Positions 1 through 5,859 of a stretch of 12,625 nucleotides of DNA are shown here, in pieces. This DNA is from Thermoplasmata archaeon M9B1D (GTDB lineage Archaea > Thermoplasmatota > E2 > DHVEG-1). Position numbers and translations under genes: made by a program. Location: contig MUGC01000025.1 in the NCBI GenBank assembly GCA_002900535.1, positions 1 to 12,625 on the forward strand. Direction: 5' to 3'. The notes below the pieces were generated by a model. The model was not told the DNA's origin and made no database searches. It saw only the letters and a program-made list of their open reading frames with translations. Each line of letters starts with the position of its first letter. The first letter of the stretch is position 1.

Positions 1-261
1 ACCATAATGATCACCTGCTTTTTCGGCAACACCTGTTGCACAGTCATAAAACGATGCGTTGTCCAGCTCGAGTTTTAATGCTTCTTCAAGGTTTTTCTTT
101 GATATTACACCTAAATCAACATTAAATTCATTGGGGTTCCAGTCTTTTGCTTCAACGAAAAATCTTTGTGGTGCACCACAAAAGGGGCATTGTGTTGGTG
201 CCTCATTTCCAATATATGGGTCTCCACATATTCTACATCTAAATACTTTTACTTTTAGCAT
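1..261 (-). CDS. Rubrerythrin with N-terminal rubredoxin-like domain (partial, 3' end outside window)
   Basis: The first 87 residues are visible and the reading frame is open to the left edge. The N-terminus carries a rubredoxin-like iron site, CRIC at residues 9-12 and CPFC at 25-28. From about residue 48 a helix begins with the ferritin-like diiron signature (LEEALKLELDNASFYDCATG). The rubredoxin domain comes before the diiron domain, the reverse of classical rubrerythrin. Family knowledge: rubrerythrins reduce hydrogen peroxide to water in the cytoplasm of anaerobes using electrons from rubredoxin. The ATG at 261 is preceded by a GGAAG-like ribosome binding site. It is the last visible gene of the minus-strand oxidative-stress cluster, 16 nt after the small cysteine-rich gene. 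The call is firm for the domain type; the exact subfamily cannot be fixed without the rest of the diiron domain. Confidence 0.85.
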   Translation of the reverse strand, partial: MLKVKVFRCRICGDPYIGNEAPTQCPFCGAPQRFFVEAKDWNPNEFNVDLGVISKKNLEEALKLELDNASFYDCATGVAEKAGDHYG

Positions 262-277
262 GTTTTTCTTCCTTTAT

Positions 278-433
278 TTATTTTATACATTTCATTGGCA
301 TACCACAGCAAAATGGTGTTGCCTTTGGTTCTTTATCAAATTCAATTATGCTGCAGCTACATTCTTTCATTTCACATTGGCATTCATATTGTATAGGTTT
401 GTTGCTTACTTTACAACCACAACTTTCACACAT
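278..433 (-). CDS. Small cysteine-rich protein, 51 aa, unknown function
   Basis: This short gene lies between fprA and the rubrerythrin. It has an ATG at 433, a strong GGGAGG ribosome binding site 9 nt upstream within the 14-nt gap after fprA, and a TAA stop at 278-280. The 51-residue product has 10 cysteines (positions 2, 5, 7, 18, 20, 25, 27, 42, 43 and 49). They occur as CESCGC at the N-terminus, CQC and CSC pairs in the middle, and CCGMPMKC at the end. No signal peptide or membrane segment is seen. The density and spacing suggest binding of a metal or iron-sulfur cluster, or a metallothionein-like or redox role, but I do not recognise a named family. Position inside the stress cluster suggests work alongside rubrerythrin and FprA. 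That it is translated is well supported by the ribosome binding site and the non-random cysteine content; its function is unknown. Confidence 0.75.
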   Translation of the reverse strand: MCESCGCKVSNKPIQYECQCEMKECSCSIIEFDKEPKATPFCCGMPMKCIK

Positions 434-447
434 AAGTTTATTCCTCC

Positions 448-1635
448 CTATTTTTTTAAATATATACCAATTTTTCGTCCAATATCCTTTGCATTATTTA
501 ACTCTTCCTCATCGGGAATATAATTTATATTAATACTATCAAATGGTATATCCCATGACAAATCTTTTAGTATTTTTTCAATTTCACCTACCGCCTGGCC
601 CCCCCAACCATAGGATCCAAATACAAACCCTATTCTATTTCTAGGTCTGAGACCTTTTAAATATGTTAAAAACCCACCCATAGATGGCATCATACCATTG
701 TTTAGTGTGGGCGATCCAAGAAGTATAAGTTTTGAATCTTGGATATCAGTAATAATATCTGAAATGTGAGTGTTTTTAAGGTTTCTCATATTCACAGGAA
801 TACCTGACTCACTAATTCCTTCATACAAAGCATATGCAATTTTTTCAGTTGATCCCCACATTGAATCATAAATTATTAAAGCCTTTTTTTCTGCTTCAAA
901 GCTTGCCCATTTTTTATATTCTTCAATTATTTTTGGAATACGAGAGCGCCAGATAATACCATGACTTGGTGCAATCATATCAAATTTAAGTCCAGATACT
1001 GCTTCAAGCGCTTTTTTCACCTGATCTCCATATGGCATTACAATATTTGCGTAGTATTGTGCTGCTTCTTCACGCAGTATTCCCCATTCGATTTCATCAT
1101 CAAATCGTTCACTACTTGCAATATGTTGACCAAAGGCATCATTTGGAAGAAGAAGTTTATCGCTTGGAATATATGTCACCATTGAATCGGGCCAATGAAC
1201 CATTGGAATATGAACAAAGTGAAGTGTGCGCTTACCGATGTTTAAAGTATCACCTGATTTTACAACTCTAAAGCCTAAATCTTTTTTGTAATGTCTAAGT
1301 AATCCTTTTTCACCACGTGTTGAAGTAATAATCTTTGCATCGGGTGCTTCTTTTTTCATTTTAGGAAGTGACCCTGAATGATCCATTTCAACATGATTCG
1401 AGACAATGTAGTCAATTTTTTGAGGGTCAACAATTTCTTTGATTCTTGCTAGCATTTCGTCAAATAAATAGTGCTTGACAGTATCTACTAGTGTTATTTC
1501 TTTGTCAACTATCAGATAAGCATTGTACGTTGTTCCACGTTGGATTTCATATCCATGAAAGTTACGAAGATCCCAGTCTATTCCACCTACCCAGTAAATA
1601 TCCGGTTTAATTTCGACTTTATTCAGCTTTATCAC
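448..1635 (-). CDS. fprA: Flavodiiron protein FprA (O2/NO reductase)
   Basis: This 395-residue protein has the usual two-domain flavodiiron layout. The N-terminal metallo-beta-lactamase-like domain (about 1-245) shows all expected diiron positions: H81, E83, D85 and H86 in HVEMDHSG, H147 in VHWPDS, D166 in NDAFGQH, and H225 in PSHG. The 18-residue H147-D166 spacing is typical. The C-terminal flavodoxin domain (about 250-395) begins with KALIIYDSMWGSTEKIA, the FMN phosphate loop. Family knowledge: these soluble enzymes reduce O2 to water and/or NO to N2O, taking electrons from rubredoxin, a flavin reductase-rubredoxin fusion, or F420H2 in methanogens. The start is a GTG that overlaps the upstream rubredoxin stop as GTGA, so translation is probably coupled. 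The adjacent Hrb-type gene is the natural electron donor. Whether O2 or NO is the main substrate cannot be decided from sequence. Confidence 0.96.
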   Translation of the reverse strand: MIKLNKVEIKPDIYWVGGIDWDLRNFHGYEIQRGTTYNAYLIVDKEITLVDTVKHYLFDEMLARIKEIVDPQKIDYIVSNHVEMDHSGSLPKMKKEAPDAKIITSTRGEKGLLRHYKKDLGFRVVKSGDTLNIGKRTLHFVHIPMVHWPDSMVTYIPSDKLLLPNDAFGQHIASSERFDDEIEWGILREEAAQYYANIVMPYGDQVKKALEAVSGLKFDMIAPSHGIIWRSRIPKIIEEYKKWASFEAEKKALIIYDSMWGSTEKIAYALYEGISESGIPVNMRNLKNTHISDIITDIQDSKLILLGSPTLNNGMMPSMGGFLTYLKGLRPRNRIGFVFGSYGWGGQAVGEIEKILKDLSWDIPFDSININYIPDEEELNNAKDIGRKIGIYLKK

Positions 1636-1793
1636 TCCTTTTTACTAAATGATGTTTTTGGTGCGCCACAAACAGGGCAGACCCAGTCATCAGGTACATC
1701 TTCAAAAGCAGTACCTGCAGGTACGCCATTATCAGGGTCGCCTAATTTCGGGTCGTAAATATATCCACATACGTCACATACATATTTATCCAT
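1632..1793 (-). CDS. Rubredoxin (53 aa), domain of Hrb with its own start
   Basis: The 53-residue product is a complete rubredoxin with the iron ligands C6 and C9 (CDVCG) and C39 and C42 (CPVCG). It also has the standard aromatic and Asp-rich segments (YIYDPKLGDPDNG, FEDVPDDWVCP). The ATG at 1793 is preceded by an AGGAGG ribosome binding site with 8-nt spacing, among the clearest in the cluster. The same frame continues upstream into the C-terminal part of a flavin reductase through a charged linker (about 20 residues, rich in Lys and Glu). The domain can therefore be read either as the end of a flavin reductase-rubredoxin fusion or as a free rubredoxin. Its stop overlaps the fprA GTG by 4 nt. 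Free rubredoxin would feed electrons to FprA and rubrerythrin. In the present allele, where the upstream domain is frameshifted, this internal start is the obvious route to a functional product. Confidence 0.9.
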   Translation of the reverse strand: MDKYVCDVCGYIYDPKLGDPDNGVPAGTAFEDVPDDWVCPVCGAPKTSFSKKE

Positions 1794-1918
1794 CTTTTTT
1801 TCCTCCTTTTTTTCATTTGTTTTATCAATTTCTCTAAAATATGTTGGTGCAGTTTTTGGTGAATAACCACCTTTAACTTTATGATAATACTCATAGGTCA
1901 TTGGCTCTTGTTTTCCAA

Positions 1919-1957
1919 AAAGCATTGCATCTTCAATAAAGCATTGCATCTTCAATA
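1919..1957. repeat. Perfect 19-bp tandem duplication inside hrb
   Basis: The unit gcattgcatcttcaataaa (plus strand) is followed at once by a second copy. Identity at period 19 holds from 1919 to 1957, just over two copies. Nineteen is not a multiple of three, so the duplication shifts the hrb frame and brings in a TGA stop. On the minus strand both copies encode IEDAML, once in each of the two frames that meet here. The exactness of the copies points to a recent slippage event or an artefact of sequencing or assembly. Confidence 0.95.
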
Positions 1958-2352
1958 TTTGCAATAAAAACTGTATGGGTTCCTACATCAACTTTATCAA
2001 TTACTATTCCTTCAATACAGCCTATCGAATAATCCTTAACAATTGGAACTTTTGTTTTTCCAAGTTTATATTTAGTATCAGCAAATTTATCTATATCTCT
2101 TCCTGATTTAAAACCAAATTTACCAATAAATGTCATAGGTGCCTCAACAGATAGAATTGACATTGTGAAAACTTTAGATTTAGAAATATATTCATGTGTT
2201 AAATTTTGTTTATTAATGCTTATTGCAATTGTTGGTGGCTCAGCTGTCACCTGAAACACTGCATTTGCGATTTGCCCATTATATTTACCATTGTTTTTTG
2301 AACAAACAACGTAAAGTCCATATGATATTTTATGCAGTGTTTTTCGGTCCAT
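1933..2352 (-). CDS. Truncated flavin reductase domain (N-terminal fragment of Hrb)
   Basis: This is the part of the broken hrb that can still be translated from its own start, 139 residues. It matches the FMN-binding split-barrel flavin reductase family, with the core INGQIANAVFQV-type segment (here YNGQIANAVFQVTAEPP) and SINKQNLTHEYI. The premature TGA follows NIEDAMLY, directly inside the 19-bp duplication. The missing C-terminal segment (the region with PMTYEYYHKVKGG) is conserved in Hrb-like reductases, so the fragment probably does not fold or bind FMN normally. Start ATG at 2352 is 1 nt after the regulator stop and has only a weak AGGT-type ribosome binding site, so its translation is probably coupled to the regulator gene. 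Confidence 0.7.
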   Translation of the reverse strand: MDRKTLHKISYGLYVVCSKNNGKYNGQIANAVFQVTAEPPTIAISINKQNLTHEYISKSKVFTMSILSVEAPMTFIGKFGFKSGRDIDKFADTKYKLGKTKVPIVKDYSIGCIEGIVIDKVDVGTHTVFIANIEDAMLY

Positions 2353-2353
2353 T

Positions 2354-2776
2354 TTAACTACCTTTTTTTAAACATTCTTTGCATATTCCTTTTATGTATC
2401 CATGAATTTCTTCAACTTTATGTCCAAATTCTGACATTTTTTTAATATTAGGGCAACTTATATCAATATCAACTATCTTTCCGCATTTTTTACAGTAGAA
2501 ATGATGATGCATTCCATGTGGAATATCATATCTCAGTTCTGAACCTGAAATTGTTATTGCTTGTATTATCCCATGTTTTTGTAAAGCAACAAGTGCATTG
2601 TAGACTGTTGTTTTAGAAAGAGACGGATTATTTATCTTAAGATCAGAATAAATCTGATCCGCGGTGGGATGTATGCAATTTTCATCTAAATACTGAAGGA
2701 CAATAAGCCTTTGAGATGTAATTTTTAAATCATTTTTTTTTAATATTTTAACATATTTTTCCAAATAATCCACCAT
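2354..2776 (-). CDS. perR: PerR-type Fur-family peroxide-responsive regulator
   Basis: The 140-residue protein has an N-terminal winged-helix domain (about 1-82; recognition segment SLSKTTVYNALVALQKHG) and a C-terminal metal-binding dimerisation domain. Structural zinc ligands are C95 and C98 (CKKC) and C132 and C135 (CKEC). The regulatory metal positions of Bacillus PerR all have counterparts one residue earlier: H36, D84, H90, H92 and D103. An Asp at the last position, rather than Glu, is the published hallmark of peroxide-sensing PerR over iron-sensing Fur. Family knowledge: PerR represses peroxide-defence genes until metal-catalysed histidine oxidation releases it from DNA. ATG 2776 is taken as start; TTG at 2779 and GTG at 2773 are alternatives, and no clear ribosome binding site is seen. 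The gene heads the hrb-fprA-rubrerythrin cluster and has palindromic sites in its own promoter, so it probably represses its own operon. Calling it PerR rather than Fur is an inference from these residues and the neighbours. Confidence 0.88.
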   Translation of the reverse strand: MVDYLEKYVKILKKNDLKITSQRLIVLQYLDENCIHPTADQIYSDLKINNPSLSKTTVYNALVALQKHGIIQAITISGSELRYDIPHGMHHHFYCKKCGKIVDIDISCPNIKKMSEFGHKVEEIHGYIKGICKECLKKGS

Positions 2777-2780
2777 CAAA

Positions 2781-2815
2781 ATGTAACAATTACTAAATTG
2801 TAATTATTACAATTT
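2781..2815 (-). promoter_or_regulatory. PerR-box-like operator, one perfect palindrome plus a second imperfect site
   Basis: A perfect palindrome with 10-bp arms around one central base spans 2795-2815. Its core, TTGTAATAATTACAA on the minus strand (2798-2812), fits the known PerR box TTATAATNATTATAA with only the two symmetric A/T to G/C changes. A second site at 2781-2795 (ATGTAACAATTACTA on the plus strand) agrees with the core at 12 of 15 positions. The two centres are 17 bp apart. The perfect site covers the expected transcription start for the TATA box at 2837-2844, which would let bound repressor block initiation. Confidence 0.75.
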
Positions 2816-2836
2816 TACACGAAATACAAAATACAG

Positions 2837-2844
2837 TATTTAAA
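2837..2844 (-). promoter_or_regulatory. Archaeal TATA box for the perR-hrb-fprA operon
   Basis: The minus strand reads TTTAAATA here, a good archaeal TATA box. With the usual 25-30 bp spacing, transcription would start near 2812-2816, inside the palindromic operator, leaving a leader of about 35-40 nt before the perR ATG. It lies just downstream of the ferredoxin stop, so the regulator operon can be transcribed independently of the ferredoxin gene. Confidence 0.55.
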
Positions 2845-2864
2845 GTTTTTGGCCATTGGAGAGA

Positions 2865-3074
2865 TTAACAAGAGGTATGCTCAATTGCGCTATTTGGGCA
2901 AGCATTTACACAAGCACAACACTCTATACATTCACCAACATTTTTACAAACAGCTTTACCATCAACAACTTCAAAAATTTCAACAGGACAAGCAACAGCA
3001 CATTCTCCCGTTCCTGTACACTTATCAAGATCAATAGTAATCTTTATTTCTCCTTCTTCATAATCCTTCTTCAT
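2865..3074 (-). CDS. Ferredoxin with one complete and one altered iron-sulfur motif
   Basis: The 69-residue protein is a bacterial-type 2x[4Fe-4S] ferredoxin by layout. The second motif is complete: C49, C52, C55 and C59-Pro (CIECCACVNACP). The first reads CTGTGECAVACP, with C19, C25 and C29 present but Thr at position 22 where the second Cys normally sits. Loss of that one ligand usually favours a [3Fe-4S] cluster or an alternative ligand, so this is probably a 7Fe-type or single-cluster carrier. An extra Cys is present at 43, another at 53, and one is the final residue (69). It is a cytoplasmic electron carrier whose partner is not shown by the sequence. ATG 3074 lies 11 nt after a GGGGGG run, an unusual ribosome binding site. 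It is upstream of perR on the same strand, but the 88-nt gap with its own TATA box and operator suggests a separate unit. Confidence 0.88.
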   Translation of the reverse strand: MKKDYEEGEIKITIDLDKCTGTGECAVACPVEIFEVVDGKAVCKNVGECIECCACVNACPNSAIEHTSC

Positions 3075-3367
3075 TATCTATAAAACCCCCCATTAATATT
3101 AACTAATGATAATTAGAAAATAGTATTTTAGAGTTTCTTTAAAAATTAATCAAAAAAAATTATGACTTACACTCCACACATATATTGTTAAAACTCATTT
3201 TAACAATATTTTCGGTTTGCTGAGTTATACAGTTTGAAAGGTTACATCTACCATATATTTTTATAATGTTTGAAATAATTATAGTTTACATAACAAGTTT
3301 TTTATAAGATAATTGAGATATTGAAAATAGGTTTCATAAACCTAGCCATCCAAAGGGGGAGAAAAAA
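3075..3367. other. Divergent intergenic region between ferredoxin and secreted protein
   Basis: This 293-bp AT-rich stretch separates genes that diverge, so it must hold both promoters. Toward the ferredoxin, the minus strand has TATA-like CTAAAATACTA (3121-3131) and TTTTTAAAG (near 3138-3146). Toward the plus-strand gene, ttttttataag near 3299 is the best candidate, and the gene's ribosome binding site (GGGGGAG) lies just before ATG 3368. It also contains a 12-bp-arm inverted repeat at 3182-3209 and a short 7-bp-arm inverted repeat (taggttt cat aaaccta) at 3328-3344. I see no ORF or RNA gene here. The promoter assignments are tentative. Confidence 0.5.
3182..3209. repeat. Inverted repeat, 12-bp perfect arms, 4-nt loop
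   Basis: The arms atattgttaaaa (3182-3193) and ttttaacaatat (3198-3209) are perfect reverse complements around ctca. The site sits about 108 bp upstream of the ferredoxin ATG and about 160 bp upstream of the secreted-protein ATG. It may be an operator for one or both divergent genes, or form a hairpin. It does not match the PerR-like core seen at 2798-2812. Confidence 0.8.
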
Positions 3368-5758
3368 ATGAAAAAAATATATTGTATATTTGTAATTTTA
3401 GTTTTTTTAGCTAGTTCTACCTCTGGGATGCTAATAAAACAAGATTCAATTCTCAAAACAACTAATAAATCAGATAAATATTTTGAACAAGATGAGTATA
3501 ATTCCAGATTTACTATGAATCTGGATGATTTACCATCTCAGTTCAGCTGGAAAAATTTAGGTGGAGACTGGATGACACCTGTAAAAGATTGTTTCGGATG
3601 TGGATCTGGTTGGGCAACAAGTGCTTTGGATGTTTTTGAAGCAGCAATAAATATTGCCAAGGGTGATCCTAATTTTGATCGTGATTTATCCGAGCAATAT
3701 ATTTTATCATGCCTTCCTGCAGCAGGTTCATGTAGTGGCGGGTGGATGAGCAAAGCAATTGAATATATTAAAAGTACAGATCCCGGCCCTACAGGTAATG
3801 GAATTAATGGATGCCCTCTTGATTCATGTATGCCTTATCAGATGGATGATACTATTCCATGTAGTGATAAATGTGAAAACTGGGATTATTACACAGATCC
3901 CCCTCAGGAAGATAATATCCTCTGGCAGATTAAAGATTTTGGTGTATCTTCATTTTCTGAGGACAGCCAAGAAGATTGGAACACAATGAAATTATGGATA
4001 ATAACTTATGGCCCAATTGTTGCAGATATTTATGCTAGTAGCAGTTACATTAACTATTGGCAATCTCATCATGATGTAAGTGATGTTTACCAGTTTGATG
4101 ATTCCGGTACTTCCAATATTGGTATTGCAATCTGTGGATGGGTTGATGACCCAGATATTCTTAATGGCGGTTACTGGATTTTAAAACATAATTGGGGCTC
4201 AGGTTGGGGTTATGGCGGTTATGCAAATATCGCATATGGTTGTAATAGTCTAGGAACCAGGGATGTTACATGGGTTCTCGCACCAGTTTGGGTAGAGGAC
4301 CCAGACCACCCAATACCAGATATATTTGTTTTCTCAAATTTTGATTATAGTCCAAAATATATTCATCCAGGCGATGAAATAGATTTTACAGATAGCTCCC
4401 AAGGTGATATCGTACTCTGGGAATGGGATTTTGATAGCGATGGAGTTATTGATTCAAATAAGAAAAATCCAACTAAAACATATACTCAAGAAGGAGAATA
4501 TCAAGTTACTCTAACTGTAACAAACCAGGGTGGCATAAGTAATTCTTTATCTAAAAAAATTGGGGTTTTTGAAGTTTGGCCACCAATAGCAATAATTAAA
4601 CCAGAGCAATATCCTGATCCTAATAATCCTGATAATAGTTTAGAGATCCATTTTGATGCACGTTATTCTTATGATCCAGATGATGGAGATATTGTTAATT
4701 ATCTATGGGATTTTGATGATGGAACAACTGCAGAAAAAAAATATCTTTATCATACTTTTCCTGAATATGATAGAATATATGAAGTAATTTTAACACTTAC
4801 TGATGACGATGGCGGCGTATCAACAAAAATATGTGAGGTTAAAATTGATAAAACAGTGCCGCCTGAAACTTCAATACATCATGGCTTTGGATCAAATAAC
4901 ACAGAGTGGTATAGTGAAACACAAAAAATATTTTTTACATCAACAGATTGGACTCGTGTTATCAATACCTATTATAGAGTGGATAGTGGTGACTGGATTC
5001 GCTATACTCTAGGACAACAGGAGTATGTTAAAATAGCTAGTGAAGGAATGCATACCTTAGAAGCATATTCAGTAGATTATTATGGCAATCAAGAAATCCC
5101 TGTATCTGATATATTTGGTATTGACAAAACAAAGCCTAATTTGGAAGTATCTTTATCTGGAGATCAGATAGATGGAGAATACATTGGTTATGCAACTGTT
5201 ACTTTAAATGCAAATGACCAGCTTTCTGGCATTGATAAAATAATGTATAAAAAATTAGGAGATTATTCATGGAATCAATATACAGAACCTATTATGATTT
5301 CAGAGTCTTGTTATTTAGATTGTATAGCTGCTGATAAAGCAGGAAATTTGGATGAAGCGCTTATACAAATCTCTGTGGAAGGTCCGCCATCAGAACCTAT
5401 TATCTCTGGTCCAAAAAAAACTTCACCTGGCAAAGAACTTGATTATACATTTAAATCAACTGATTTTACACCATCCCCCGAAGACAACATATATTTTTAT
5501 ATTGAATGGGGAGACGAATCTGTCGAAAATTGGATTGGTCCCTATGATTCAGATGAAGAAGCATTATTAAGTCATATTTTCCAAGAGAAAGGAACATATA
5601 TAATAAAAGCGAAAGCAAAAGACAGCTTAGGTGCAGAAAGCAAAGAATCTAGTTTTGAATTAACAGTTACAAAAAGTAAAGCCAGAAACCTTACCTGGAA
5701 TACCTTACTTCTTAAAGTTTTTGAAATATATAAAATATTAAGAGATCTAACATCATAA
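3368..5758 (+). CDS. Secreted papain-fold pseudoprotease with PKD and Ig-like repeats
   Basis: The 796-residue protein starts with a signal peptide (MKK, then a hydrophobic stretch to about residue 20). Residues about 54-305 form a papain (C1A) domain: PVKDCFGCGSGWATSA, DLSEQYILSC, GSCSGGWMSKAIEYI, and YWILKHNWGSGWGYGGY. The catalytic residues are gone. The Cys25 position is G81, the His159 position is I251, and the Asn175 position is H274; the oxyanion Gln19 position is C75. Many other cysteines remain, probably as disulfides. Next come PKD domains at about 322-402 (WEWDFDSDG) and 404-494 (WDFDDGTT), two Ig-like repeats of the kind with YYRVDSGDW and DKAGN at about 498-585 and 587-671, and a PKD-like domain at about 675-767. 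The tail (about 773-796) is a short Leu-rich amphipathic segment. A GGGGGAG ribosome binding site precedes ATG 3368. It probably acts outside the cell in binding or adhesion rather than proteolysis. It stands alone between a divergent gene and a 101-bp gap. Confidence 0.85.
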   Translation: MKKIYCIFVILVFLASSTSGMLIKQDSILKTTNKSDKYFEQDEYNSRFTMNLDDLPSQFSWKNLGGDWMTPVKDCFGCGSGWATSALDVFEAAINIAKGDPNFDRDLSEQYILSCLPAAGSCSGGWMSKAIEYIKSTDPGPTGNGINGCPLDSCMPYQMDDTIPCSDKCENWDYYTDPPQEDNILWQIKDFGVSSFSEDSQEDWNTMKLWIITYGPIVADIYASSSYINYWQSHHDVSDVYQFDDSGTSNIGIAICGWVDDPDILNGGYWILKHNWGSGWGYGGYANIAYGCNSLGTRDVTWVLAPVWVEDPDHPIPDIFVFSNFDYSPKYIHPGDEIDFTDSSQGDIVLWEWDFDSDGVIDSNKKNPTKTYTQEGEYQVTLTVTNQGGISNSLSKKIGVFEVWPPIAIIKPEQYPDPNNPDNSLEIHFDARYSYDPDDGDIVNYLWDFDDGTTAEKKYLYHTFPEYDRIYEVILTLTDDDGGVSTKICEVKIDKTVPPETSIHHGFGSNNTEWYSETQKIFFTSTDWTRVINTYYRVDSGDWIRYTLGQQEYVKIASEGMHTLEAYSVDYYGNQEIPVSDIFGIDKTKPNLEVSLSGDQIDGEYIGYATVTLNANDQLSGIDKIMYKKLGDYSWNQYTEPIMISESCYLDCIAADKAGNLDEALIQISVEGPPSEPIISGPKKTSPGKELDYTFKSTDFTPSPEDNIYFYIEWGDESVENWIGPYDSDEEALLSHIFQEKGTYIIKAKAKDSLGAESKESSFELTVTKSKARNLTWNTLLLKVFEIYKILRDLTS

Positions 5759-5859
5759 ATTTTTAAACTAAACGATTGAAGCAATTAAAACGAAACTATT
5801 TAGTAAAGAATTTAATTACCAGATACAAATTTCAATAATTATTAGGGGAGGATCATAAA

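Larger units (their letters stand above)
1632..2352 (-). pseudogene. hrb: Frameshifted flavin reductase-rubredoxin fusion (Hrb-like)
   Basis: Two frames together encode one protein. The 5' frame (from ATG 2352) gives a flavin reductase domain starting MDRKTLHKISYGLYVV and ends early at ...NIEDAMLY. The next frame resumes with IEDAMLFGKQEPMTYEYY and continues through GYSPKTAPTYF, a Lys/Glu linker and the rubredoxin. The shift is caused by a perfect 19-bp tandem duplication at 1919-1957. Deleting one copy gives a 702-nt gene, 233 codons plus stop, reading NIEDAMLFGKQEPMTYE without a break. That matches the layout of high-molecular-weight rubredoxin (Hrb) of Moorella, which passes electrons from NADH to FprA. 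The gene begins 1 nt after the regulator stop and overlaps fprA, so all are probably on one transcript. It could be a true recent mutation, a reversible slippage variant, or an assembly error. Confidence 0.85.

Noticed and set aside
59..523. Plus-strand ORF of 154 codons opposite the rubrerythrin and small cysteine-rich genes
   Set aside because: It runs antisense to two genes with clear motifs and ribosome binding sites, is low in complexity (Phe/Thr-rich), and has no recognisable domain.
1632..1964. A 110-residue rubredoxin starting at an ATG at 1964
   Set aside because: The extra N-terminal 57 residues are the displaced C-terminal part of the flavin reductase, and the first residues come from the duplicated repeat read in another frame. 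The real free rubredoxin start is 1793.
3328..3344. Short inverted repeat taggttt-cat-aaaccta in the leader of the exported protein
   Set aside because: Seven-base arms are expected by chance in this composition, and there is no supporting context beyond its position near the ribosome binding site.
3368..5758. Active secreted papain-like cysteine protease
   Set aside because: All three catalytic positions are substituted, so the fold name should not be taken as activity.
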